DNA from: Bermanella sp040371755 | GTDB taxonomy: Bacteria; Pseudomonadota; Gammaproteobacteria; Pseudomonadales; Oceanobacteraceae | Reading direction: 5' to 3' | DNA length: 64,000 bases | Assembly: GCF_040371755.1 (NCBI RefSeq) | Contig: NZ_BAABWE010000009.1 | Span: 1-64,000, forward strand | Part shown: one piece after another, positions 17,240-24,734 of the stretch | Numbering within the stretch: position 1 is the first letter of the stretch | Layout: the number at the start of each line of letters is the position of its first letter | The notes under the pieces: model-generated | What the model saw: the letters and a program-made list of their open reading frames with translations, nothing else | Database searches by the model: none | Told to the model about the DNA's origin: nothing | Made by a program: the position numbers and the translations under genes

Positions 17240-18475
17240 ATGAACATTTATTTAGTTGGTGGAGCGGTTAGAGATCGCATCCTAAATATTACAAGCAAAG
17301 ACAATGATTGGGTCGTCGTAGGCGCCACCCCAGAAGAGCTCATTGATGCTGGTTACAAACAAGTAGGCGCTGACTTCCCTGTTTTTTTACACCCAAAAAC
17401 CCAAGAAGAATACGCCCTTGCCAGAACCGAACGAAAGTCAGGCCATGGTTATCAAGGCTTTAGTGTGGATTTTGGTAAAAACGTGACCTTAGAAGAAGAC
17501 TTAATCCGTCGCGACCTAACCATCAATGCCATGGCACAAGATGAAAACGGTAATATCATTGACCCTTTTAATGGTCAACAAGACATTCAAAATAAAATCC
17601 TACGTCATGTCAGCCATGCATTTTGTGAAGACCCTTTACGCGTACTTCGTGTGGCTCGTTTTGCAGCCCGCTTCCATCATTTAGGGTTTCGCATTGCAGA
17701 TGAAACCATCTCACTTATGCAACACATTAGCGCGTCAGGAGAGTTAAAACACCTAACTGCAGAGCGAGTTTGGGTAGAAACACAACGGGCGCTGCATGAA
17801 AAAAGCCCTTGGGTGTATTTTGATACCCTCAAAAAGTGCCAAGGCTTAAAAGATACCTTTACTGAATTAGATGAGTTATTTGGGATACCTCAACCGGAAA
17901 AGCATCACCCTGAAATCGACACAGGACTACATAGCTTGTTATCCCTAGAACAAGCCAGCTTATTAAGTCATGAGGGTGATGTGCGCTTTGCCGCGCTCAT
18001 GCATGACCTTGGCAAAGGGAAAACCAACCCAGAAAAATGGCCACAGCATATTGCCCACGAAACCTTAGGTTTAAAACCCATAAAAGCTATGTGCAAACGC
18101 TTGCGTGTACCAAACGCCTACAAAGAGCTCACCTTAAAAACCTGTGAGTACCATACTCACATACATCGCGCCTTTGAGTTAAAAGCCAGCACGATATTAA
18201 AAGTACTTAAACAATGCGATGCCATTCGAAAGCCTGAACGTTTTGCCAAGCTACTATTAGCATGCGAAGCCGATGCCCATGGTCGTACTGGTTTGGAAAA
18301 CACGCCATATCCGCAAGCCCCCTTCATGCAACGCATGCTAGATGCCTGTAATCAAGTGAATAACCAAGATATTGTCGCCACAGGTGTCACAGGCCCAGAA
18401 CTTGGCCAAGCCATTGAGCAAGCCCGTCTTAAAGCAATTGCCAAACAAAAAGAATTAGAGAAACAGTCATCATGA
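17240..18475 (+). CDS. cca: Multifunctional CCA tRNA nucleotidyltransferase with HD domain
   Basis: A 411-residue class II enzyme that adds or repairs the 3' CCA of tRNAs. The nucleotidyltransferase core begins with GGAVRDRIL and DNDWVVVG. RRDLTINAMA and the flexible-loop and head regions follow, and an HD phosphohydrolase domain with LMHDLGKGKTNPEKWP lies after residue 250. The length matches E. coli Cca (412). It overlaps folM by 4 bp. The 278 bp between the yceI terminator and this gene hold no convincing gene. Confidence 0.96.
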   Translation: MNIYLVGGAVRDRILNITSKDNDWVVVGATPEELIDAGYKQVGADFPVFLHPKTQEEYALARTERKSGHGYQGFSVDFGKNVTLEEDLIRRDLTINAMAQDENGNIIDPFNGQQDIQNKILRHVSHAFCEDPLRVLRVARFAARFHHLGFRIADETISLMQHISASGELKHLTAERVWVETQRALHEKSPWVYFDTLKKCQGLKDTFTELDELFGIPQPEKHHPEIDTGLHSLLSLEQASLLSHEGDVRFAALMHDLGKGKTNPEKWPQHIAHETLGLKPIKAMCKRLRVPNAYKELTLKTCEYHTHIHRAFELKASTILKVLKQCDAIRKPERFAKLLLACEADAHGRTGLENTPYPQAPFMQRMLDACNQVNNQDIVATGVTGPELGQAIEQARLKAIAKQKELEKQSS

Positions 18476-19206
18476 ACAAAACCGTTTTAATTACTGGCGG
18501 TGCGCAACGCATCGGAGCGGCCATTGCACGCCTATTGCATGGCAATGGTTACGATATATTTCTGCATTTTGGGCAAAGCAAACAAGCGGCATTGAAATTA
18601 CAAAATGAACTCAACGCAATCCGTGATCAATCGTGCATGTTATTCAGTGCCGACCTAACCGATGAAAACAGCCCAATTATATTAGAAGAATGGTTCAGCG
18701 GATTTCACCGCCCCCTTGATGTATTGGTCAATAATGCTTCTCAGTTCTTTCCAACCCCATGGCAAAATGCATCACCGCAAGACTGGCAAACCATTTTCAC
18801 CAGTAACGTACAAACCCCGTTTTTTTTGATTCAAAAAATGCTGCCATTTCTAACTCATGTGAATGGTCAGGTGATCAACCTAATCGATATTCATGCCGAG
18901 CGCACCTTAGAGCAGCACCCTATTTACAGTGCCAGTAAAGCCGCCCTAAAGAACCTAACCTTGTCATTAGCCAAAGACGAGGGCTATCGCATTCGCTGTA
19001 ATGGCATCAGTCCTGGCGCCATTCTTTGGCCCGATCAAGAAGAAAACATGAGCGAAGACGCCAAGAAAAAGGTTTTAGATAAAGTCCCCATGAAGCGACT
19101 AGGGAATGTAGAAAATATCGCCGATACCGTCTTATTTTTATGTAATAACGATTACATCAACGGGCAGATTATTAATGTGGATGGTGGCAGGACGGTATAT
19201 AGCTAA
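18472..19206 (+). CDS. folM: Pteridine reductase-like short-chain dehydrogenase (FolM type)
   Basis: A 244-residue NAD(P)-dependent SDR enzyme. The cofactor motif TGGAQRIGAAIA is at residues 8-19, the NNASQF motif follows, and the catalytic Tyr/Lys are in YSASKAALK. The GAQRIG form and NNASQFFPTP are typical of pteridine reductases, which reduce dihydromonapterin or dihydrofolate. The neighbouring folK and folB genes, though convergent, support a pterin role. It overlaps cca by 4 bp. Confidence 0.82.
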   Translation: MNKTVLITGGAQRIGAAIARLLHGNGYDIFLHFGQSKQAALKLQNELNAIRDQSCMLFSADLTDENSPIILEEWFSGFHRPLDVLVNNASQFFPTPWQNASPQDWQTIFTSNVQTPFFLIQKMLPFLTHVNGQVINLIDIHAERTLEQHPIYSASKAALKNLTLSLAKDEGYRIRCNGISPGAILWPDQEENMSEDAKKKVLDKVPMKRLGNVENIADTVLFLCNNDYINGQIINVDGGRTVYS

Positions 19207-19265
19207 TATGGGAGACGGGAGACGGGAGACGGGAGACGGGAGACGCAGCTAAAGACTCCGCTTCA
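19206..19265. repeat. GGGAGAC heptamer repeat and end of a MITE-like element
   Basis: Five perfect tandem copies of GGGAGAC (19210-19244) are followed by GCAGCTAAAGACTCCGC. Both the heptamer and this flank resemble the inverted right end of the element at 60454-60636, so this is probably a solo or decayed end with an expanded heptamer. It sits just after the folM stop codon. Confidence 0.7.
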
Positions 19266-19379
19266 TTGATGTCAATTTTTAAACCTGTGTTTCGTCATCC
19301 ATGTATTAAGGTGCTAGAAGCCATCAAACCCTATTTTATTCACCGATGGGTGAGTGCAAATCCAAACACCTACGTAAAA

Positions 19380-19862
19380 TTAAAGCGTCACTTGCCAAAG
19401 GTTTTGCGAGTCTTTATCAAAGAAAAACCACAACCGACCATAAGTAACTTGTAATTCAGGATGAACCTCTTGTGCTGCAATGTCATTCATGGGTAACAGT
19501 ACAAACGCATTTTTAGTGATTTCGTCCCGTGGTAACTGTACACCATCAATCACACCCACCAGATCATCATAGGTCAGAATATCAATATCCAGCGTACGTC
19601 CGCTGAATTTAGGGCCACTGCGTTCGCGGCCAAACTGATCTTCAATATGTTTAAGGGATTCGTTTAACTCACCTACACTTAATTGCGTTTCAAACTTAGC
19701 CACAAGATTGTAAAAATTATCACCATCAAACCCCACCGCTTCACTTTCATAAATTGGCGATAATACTAAAGCGCCAAAATGTTCGGCTAATGCAGTTAAA
19801 CAACCACGAATGTTAGTTTGCTTGTTTATATTGCTGCCAATACTGACAAAAACTTGAGCCAT
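19380..19862 (-). CDS. folK: 6-hydroxymethyl-7,8-dihydropterin pyrophosphokinase
   Basis: A 160-residue FolK that transfers pyrophosphate from ATP to hydroxymethyldihydropterin in folate synthesis. Family motifs are visible: the start VFVSIGSNINKQTNIRG, then VAKFETQLS, GRERSGPKFSGRTLDIDILTYDD (ATP and metal binding; broken here for brevity as GPKFSGRTLDIDIL) and LPRDEITKNAFVL. It lies 9 bp downstream of folB on the same strand, so the two form a small folate operon. Confidence 0.94.
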   Translation of the reverse strand: MAQVFVSIGSNINKQTNIRGCLTALAEHFGALVLSPIYESEAVGFDGDNFYNLVAKFETQLSVGELNESLKHIEDQFGRERSGPKFSGRTLDIDILTYDDLVGVIDGVQLPRDEITKNAFVLLPMNDIAAQEVHPELQVTYGRLWFFFDKDSQNLWQVTL

Positions 19863-19871
19863 GTATTTTTC

Positions 19872-20225
19872 CTACTGAACGCCGCGCTCGATCATAACAC
19901 CCACACCGCTGGCCTGTGGAATCGCCGTCGGTTTTGTGAGCTTTAACTGCAACCAAGGTACGTTGAATTCTTTCATTAAAATATCAGCCACGTTTTCGGC
20001 CATGGTTTCCACCAATAAAAATTCACTTGTCGCGATAAAATCACTCAAGCGATCACACACGGCTTTATAATTGAGTGCTTTTTCAATGTCTTCTGATTGA
20101 GCCGCTGGCCGGTTATCCCATGCCATTTGTAAATCGAGACGCACGACCTGTTTTACTTCGCGTTCCCAATCATAGATGCCGATGATGGTTTCGATTTCTA
20201 AACCATCTATAAAGACTTTATCCAT
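19872..20225 (-). CDS. folB: Dihydroneopterin aldolase/epimerase
   Basis: A 117-residue FolB that converts dihydroneopterin to hydroxymethyldihydropterin, the substrate of the adjacent FolK. The N-terminus MDKVFIDGLEIETIIGIYDW is characteristic, and LVETMAENVADIL and a C-terminal LTKPTAIPQASGVGV follow. It is the first gene of a folB-folK pair. Upstream lie a REP-like and a palindromic repeat (20311-20524). Confidence 0.94.
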   Translation of the reverse strand: MDKVFIDGLEIETIIGIYDWEREVKQVVRLDLQMAWDNRPAAQSEDIEKALNYKAVCDRLSDFIATSEFLLVETMAENVADILMKEFNVPWLQLKLTKPTAIPQASGVGVMIERGVQ

Positions 20226-20310
20226 TATGACCCGTTAAATGTTTTATGCATCGTAAGATGCTGAATGTGAGATGAGAGATGTCCTCTCCCTCAAACTCTT
20301 TATTTATATT

Positions 20311-20347
20311 GATGGGTTACGCTCGTGCCTCACTAACCCATCCTACG
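20311..20347. repeat. REP-like inverted repeat
   Basis: GATGGGTTA and TAACCCATC flank a short GCTCGTGCCTCAC centre and are followed by CTACG. This pattern resembles the widespread bacterial REP elements with a GTAGG..GGGTTA head that RAYT transposases mobilise. No such transposase is present in this window. Confidence 0.6.
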
Positions 20348-20404
20348 AATTCTGTTATACATTTATTGAAACTTTTTTAAGCATTACATTCGCCCTACGT
20401 CCTA

Positions 20405-20524
20405 TGAAGCGTCACTGAGGCAGCCAAGACAAGGCGATGAAAAAATTTTGCGAGGCGCATAGCTCGCCTATGTAACGAGTAAAATTTTTTCAGCAACGCC
20501 GTATTGGCAACGCAAGTAGCTTCA
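20405..20524. repeat. Long imperfect palindrome at the tsaD 3' end
   Basis: Arms of about 60 bp pair across the centre: TGAAGC with GCTTCA at the ends, CCAAGAC with GTATTGG, GATGAAAAAATTTT with AAAATTTTTTCAGC, and GCATAG with CTATGT at the middle. The right end includes the tsaD stop codon. Central parts (GAGGC, CGAGTAAA) match the repeat upstream of ilvC, suggesting one family of mobile or structural palindromes. Confidence 0.7.
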
Positions 20525-21547
20525 AATACTTTCTAATTGGTCCATGGGCCACCGCGGATGAACCACAATCTCTTCACCGTCTTTTTGCCCCGCCTTCATG
20601 CGCTGGCAACCTGCATAGGCAATCATGGCACCGTTATCCGTACAAAACTCTGGGCGCGGGTAAAACACTTCGCCATTAAGCTTATTCATCAAGCCATGTA
20701 ATTTTTCACGTAGGTATTTGTTAGCACTTACACCGCCTGCGATCACTAAACGTTTTCTGCCAGTTTGTTCTAATGCTCGCTTACACTTAATACTAAGTGT
20801 ATCCACCGCCGCTTGTTCAAACGCTAAAGCGATATCGGCTTTATCTTGTTCAGTTAAACCGCTCTCATCTTGGCATTTAACAATGGTATTTCGGGCAAAG
20901 GTTTTTAAACCACTAAATGAAAAGTCTAAGCCCGGTCTGTCGGTCATAGGGCGCGGAAATTTAAAGCGCCCCTGTGTGCCTTGTTGAGCTAATTTGGCGA
21001 TATGTGGGCCACCGGGATAAGGTAAGTCCATCATCTTAGCGGTCTTATCAAAGGCTTCTCCTGCGGCGTCGTCTATGCTTTCCCCCAGCACTTCATATTG
21101 GCCAATGCCTTTCACATCCACTAACTGGGTATGGCCGCCACTCACTAATAAAGCCACAAACGGAAATTCTGGCGCATTATCTTCTAATAAAGGGGCCAAT
21201 AAATGTCCTTCCATGTGGTGAACCGCCAGTGTTGGCAAACCCCAGCTCCATGCAAGGCTGCGCGCCAAACACGCGCCTACTAATAATGCGCCTGCTAAAC
21301 CGGGGCCAGATGTATAAGCTACGCCATCTAATTCATCTGATGTGGTTTGAGCCGTTGCCATTACCTCTTTAATGAGGGGTATGGCTTTACGAATATGATC
21401 ACGGCTGGCCAGTTCAGGAACAACACCACCATAAATGGCGTGCATTTCCACCTGACTGTACAATGCGTGGGACAATAGCCCTTGCTCAGAATCGTAAATG
21501 GCGATTCCGGTTTCGTCACAACTGCTTTCTATGGCTAAAACCCGCAT
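20522..21547 (-). CDS. tsaD: tRNA t6A37 threonylcarbamoyltransferase TsaD
   Basis: A 341-residue Kae1/TsaD enzyme that attaches threonylcarbamoyl to A37 of ANN-decoding tRNAs. The start MRVLAIESSCDETG was chosen over an in-frame extension 54 codons longer, because it gives the universal family N-terminus. The metal-binding HMEGH motif is at residues 111-115 and AGGVSANKYLREKL lies near the C-terminus. It is divergent from rpsU, a strongly conserved gammaproteobacterial arrangement. Confidence 0.97.
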   Translation of the reverse strand: MRVLAIESSCDETGIAIYDSEQGLLSHALYSQVEMHAIYGGVVPELASRDHIRKAIPLIKEVMATAQTTSDELDGVAYTSGPGLAGALLVGACLARSLAWSWGLPTLAVHHMEGHLLAPLLEDNAPEFPFVALLVSGGHTQLVDVKGIGQYEVLGESIDDAAGEAFDKTAKMMDLPYPGGPHIAKLAQQGTQGRFKFPRPMTDRPGLDFSFSGLKTFARNTIVKCQDESGLTEQDKADIALAFEQAAVDTLSIKCKRALEQTGRKRLVIAGGVSANKYLREKLHGLMNKLNGEVFYPRPEFCTDNGAMIAYAGCQRMKAGQKDGEEIVVHPRWPMDQLESI

Positions 21548-21668
21548 GGTATTCCTCACATTTTTTGCGCGGGCCATTTTACGCAGCCTAGCCACAGAAC
21601 ACCAGAACCCAGTGATCATGGGGCCTCGCCCTTTTATAAAGTGTATGTGAACTATACTGGTCAGAGCT

Positions 21669-21697
21669 TTGCAATTAAGGGGCAAAGCGAGTAGAAT
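21669..21697 (+). promoter_or_regulatory. Predicted sigma-70 promoter of rpsU
   Basis: TTGCAA (21669-21674) and TAGAAT (21692-21697) are separated by exactly 17 bp, upstream of the rpsU-dnaG-rpoD unit and in the divergent region with tsaD. Confidence 0.6.
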
Positions 21698-21759
21698 CCC
21701 CCGCCTCAATAGGGCCTGAGTGTTTTAATGCGCTCAGAGTCAGGAAACTGATTAAATCC

Positions 21760-21782
21760 TAGTAGGCTTTTAAGGCCTGCTA
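21760..21782 (+). promoter_or_regulatory. Hairpin in the rpsU mRNA leader
   Basis: TAGTAGGC pairs with GCCTGCTA (one G-T pair, seven-base loop) about 30 bases before the rpsU ATG. No T run follows, so it is not a terminator. A structure for mRNA stability or autogenous control is possible. Confidence 0.4.
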
Positions 21783-21811
21783 AGTCAACTGATACACATA
21801 GGGTAGATTGA

Positions 21812-22027
21812 ATGCCACAAGTTAAAGTAAAAGAAAACGAGCCATTTGACGTAGCACTACGTCGTTTCAAGCGTTCTTGCGAAAAAGCCGGTGTACTTTC
21901 TGAAGTGCGTCGTCGTGAACAGTTCGAAAAGCCAACTGCTGAGCGTAAGCGTAAAAAAGCAGCTGCCGTTAAGCGTCACGCTAAAAAAGTTTCACGCGAA
22001 CAGCGTAAAATGACTCGTCTTTACTAA
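21812..22027 (+). CDS. rpsU: 30S ribosomal protein S21
   Basis: This 71-residue basic protein has the typical S21 sequence: MPQVKVKENEPFDVALRRFK at the N-terminus and a Lys/Arg-rich C-terminus ending KMTRLY. S21 helps the small subunit recognise mRNA at initiation. It is the first gene of the macromolecular-synthesis operon, followed 26 bp later by yqeY, then dnaG and rpoD. Confidence 0.98.
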   Translation: MPQVKVKENEPFDVALRRFKRSCEKAGVLSEVRRREQFEKPTAERKRKKAAAVKRHAKKVSREQRKMTRLY

Positions 22028-22053
22028 GATTCACAGACTATAGAGACACAGAC

Positions 22054-22506
22054 ATGAGTGAGCAAGGACTGGTTCAACAGTTAAAAGATGCAGTAAAAGC
22101 TTCTATGCGTGCGAAAGATAAGCCACGTACACAAGCCCTGCGTCTGATTCAGGCCGAGCTCAAACGTGTTGAAGTTGACGAACGCATCGAACTGGATGAC
22201 GCTCGTGTCCTTACCATTATGGATAAAATGGTAAAACAACGCCGTGATTCTATTAAGCAATATGAAGACGCTGGTCGTACCGAACTTGCCGAAGTAGAAC
22301 ACTACGAAGTGAGCGTTATTCAGGACTTCCTACCAGAAGCCCTATCTGCGGAAGAACTTTCAGCCATTGTTGATAAAGCAGTGGCTGAGGTTAATCCAAC
22401 TGGCATGCAAGACATGGGTAAAGTCATGGCACTTGTTAAGCCACAGGTACAAGGTCGTGCTGACATGGGTGCCGTAAGCAAGCTTGTAAAAGCCAGCTTT
22501 GCGTAA
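22054..22506 (+). CDS. GatB/YqeY domain protein
   Basis: A 150-residue YqeY family protein. It resembles the tRNA-binding tail domain of GatB (pattern LKDAVKASMRAKDKPRTQAL, then EVSVIQDFLPEALSAEEL and GRADMGAVSKLVKASF). Its function is not firmly established; a role in tRNA handling is assumed. The position between rpsU and dnaG is common in gammaproteobacteria. Confidence 0.93.
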   Translation: MSEQGLVQQLKDAVKASMRAKDKPRTQALRLIQAELKRVEVDERIELDDARVLTIMDKMVKQRRDSIKQYEDAGRTELAEVEHYEVSVIQDFLPEALSAEELSAIVDKAVAEVNPTGMQDMGKVMALVKPQVQGRADMGAVSKLVKASFA

Positions 22507-22650
22507 GCAACCCTAATCTAAGCAATCTCTTTTAAGATTCCTATCAAACTGGCATTCTTAGTCAGATGTGTTTTCTCGAACTCGTATTTGGCTGTGACTA
22601 CTTACGCCCAAAACAGTCGATCACCGTGTAACATAGGTAGGTTTTAACTT

Positions 22651-24615
22651 TTGGCTGGCCGTATTCCACAAAACTTCATCGACGACCTATTGTCCCGCGT
22701 TAACATTGTTGATGTGGTAGATGCACGCATACGCCTGAAAAAAGCGGGTAAAAATCACCACGCCTGCTGCCCGTTCCACAGTGAAAAAACACCCTCGTTT
22801 ACCGTCGCCTCAGATAAACAATTTTATTACTGCTTTGGCTGTGGCGCAAAAGGCAATGCCATTGGCTTTGTGATGGAATACGATCACATTGATTTCCCTG
22901 AGGCTGTCGAATTACTAGCAGGTACTGTGGGCCTTGAAGTCCCTAAAGAAGAAACCAGCCCGTTACAGCAAAAGCAGCAACAAGAGCGCAGCACTCATTA
23001 CGACCTAATGAACAGTGCCAACGAATTTTACCAGCAACAGCTGCGCTTTCATGCAGAAAAAGACGCACCAGTTAATTATTTAAAAAAACGCGGGCTATCC
23101 GGTAAAGCGGCTAAATTCTTTGAAATCGGCTTCGCCCCACCTGGCTGGGACAACTTAAAAAGCACACTGGCCACCGACGACGACAAACTGAAAAGCCTCA
23201 TTGATACCGGCATGATCATCAGTAAAGACGACGGTAAATGTTACGACCGCTTTCGCAATCGCGTGGTGTTCCCCATTCGCGATGTGCGCGGACGTACTAT
23301 CGGCTTTGGAGCCCGCACCCTAGGCGATGACAAACCAAAATATTTAAACAGTCCAGAAACCCCCATATTTAACAAGGGCCATGAGCTTTACGGCCTGTAC
23401 GAATGTCGCCAAATCCGCCAACCGCTCAAGCGTTTTGTGGTGGTAGAAGGTTATATGGACGTGGTTGCCCTGCATGAATATGGCGTGCATTACGCCGTAG
23501 CCACATTAGGCACCGCCACCAGTACAACTCACTTACAAAAAATGTTCAAAATCGCACCTGAAATCGTCTTTTGTTTTGATGGCGATGAAGCTGGACGCAA
23601 AGCCGCCAAGCGAGGCTTAGAGCTTGTCCTGCCCGTACTTGAAGATGGGCAACAAATTCGGTTTATGTTTCTACCTGAAGGGGAAGACCCAGACACAGTG
23701 GTGCGCAAAGAAGGCAAAGAAGGCTTTGAACAACGCCTACAACACGCCCAAGGCATCAGTGAGTTTTTACTGCAAACCATCAAACAAGACATCGACGACA
23801 GCGATAGTCTTGAAGGACGCGCTCGCTTAGCCAAATTGGCCGCCCCTATGATCCAACAAATCCCAGGCACTGCCCTTAAAAGCTTATTCTGGCAAGCCCT
23901 TGCAGATGAAACCCGCTTAGAGTCCAGCGAATTAAAAGAAATGGGGCAAGCGGAAGAAAATATTCAACTCATGCGCGAGCAACAACGAGATAAGCAAACA
24001 TCCACTTATACCCCTGCTCCCGCTCAGAGTGAGCATGACTCGTACGATGCCCAATACCAACACCCAGAATACCAAGAACCCACACACCAAGTGGCTGAAC
24101 ACCCGTTAATCAAACAAGCCATTGCACTGATTTTACATGCGCCTCATGTAGTGCAAAGTTTTGGGGACTTAGCGTTTTTACAAGAATATCAAGGGCACAA
24201 TAGCCAGCTATTACAAAACCTAGTTACGCATTTGCAAGACTCACCCCAACAAACCTTACTCGATGCACTGAGCTTGTTAGCTACAGACGAGCATTATCAG
24301 GAATATAAAACCCTCACTGAACAGTACAACCGAAGTGAAGGACACCTTAGCCAAGAGCAAGTGGCCGCCGACTGCTTAAGTCAGTTACGACTCAAAGCCG
24401 CCAAACAACTCAAGGCAAAATTAATCCGCCAAGCTGCCAGCAAAGGAGGGTTTAATAATCTAATATTGGAAGATCAGCAAATGTATCAATGGGCCAATTC
24501 CATAGAGGAGTTGAACCTTTTACATACCAAGCTCATCAAAGTGGGTGGCAAGCTAGAAGCGCTTAGCCAACAAGAACAGGATAAATACCGCCAATTAACA
24601 GGGCAAAACCCTTGA
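22651..24615 (+). CDS. dnaG: DNA primase
   Basis: This 654-residue primase makes RNA primers at the replication fork. The start codon is TTG and gives the expected MAGRIPQNFIDDLLSR N-terminus. Zinc-finger residues are C40, H43, C61 and C64. The TOPRIM domain has E266 in VVEGYMD, with D310 and D312 in CFDGDEAGRK. A Gln-rich linker follows (about 430-470) and the C-terminal DnaB-interaction domain lies after residue 480. The 144-bp gap from yqeY may hold an internal promoter. Confidence 0.97.
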   Translation: MAGRIPQNFIDDLLSRVNIVDVVDARIRLKKAGKNHHACCPFHSEKTPSFTVASDKQFYYCFGCGAKGNAIGFVMEYDHIDFPEAVELLAGTVGLEVPKEETSPLQQKQQQERSTHYDLMNSANEFYQQQLRFHAEKDAPVNYLKKRGLSGKAAKFFEIGFAPPGWDNLKSTLATDDDKLKSLIDTGMIISKDDGKCYDRFRNRVVFPIRDVRGRTIGFGARTLGDDKPKYLNSPETPIFNKGHELYGLYECRQIRQPLKRFVVVEGYMDVVALHEYGVHYAVATLGTATSTTHLQKMFKIAPEIVFCFDGDEAGRKAAKRGLELVLPVLEDGQQIRFMFLPEGEDPDTVVRKEGKEGFEQRLQHAQGISEFLLQTIKQDIDDSDSLEGRARLAKLAAPMIQQIPGTALKSLFWQALADETRLESSELKEMGQAEENIQLMREQQRDKQTSTYTPAPAQSEHDSYDAQYQHPEYQEPTHQVAEHPLIKQAIALILHAPHVVQSFGDLAFLQEYQGHNSQLLQNLVTHLQDSPQQTLLDALSLLATDEHYQEYKTLTEQYNRSEGHLSQEQVAADCLSQLRLKAAKQLKAKLIRQAASKGGFNNLILEDQQMYQWANSIEELNLLHTKLIKVGGKLEALSQQEQDKYRQLTGQNP

Positions 24616-24661
24616 AAGCGTAAAAAAGAACCCCATTTCAATCACTTAATCACATCAATGC

Positions 24662-24697
24662 TGGATAACCCGCAGTCAGATCTTTATAATTGCGGGT
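24662..24697 (+). promoter_or_regulatory. Candidate rpoD internal promoter within a hairpin
   Basis: A perfect -10 box TATAAT (24685-24690) lies 17 bp after a weak TGGATA. The -10 sits in the loop of a perfect eight-bp inverted repeat (AACCCGCA at 24667-24674, TGCGGGTT at 24690-24697, sharing the last T of the -10). This lies between dnaG and rpoD, where other gammaproteobacteria have an extra rpoD promoter. Confidence 0.45.
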
Positions 24698-24734
24698 TCG
24701 ATTCGCGTACAGTACAGGACAACACAGGGTATAT

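Noticed and set aside
19266..19454. 62-codon plus-strand frame after the heptamer repeat
   Set aside because: It runs into the 3' end of folK on the other strand and has no ribosome-binding site or recognisable product.
24690..24734. Upstream TTG start for rpoD
   Set aside because: The TTG overlaps the likely -10 box, and the ATG at 24735 matches the usual RpoD N-terminus and length.
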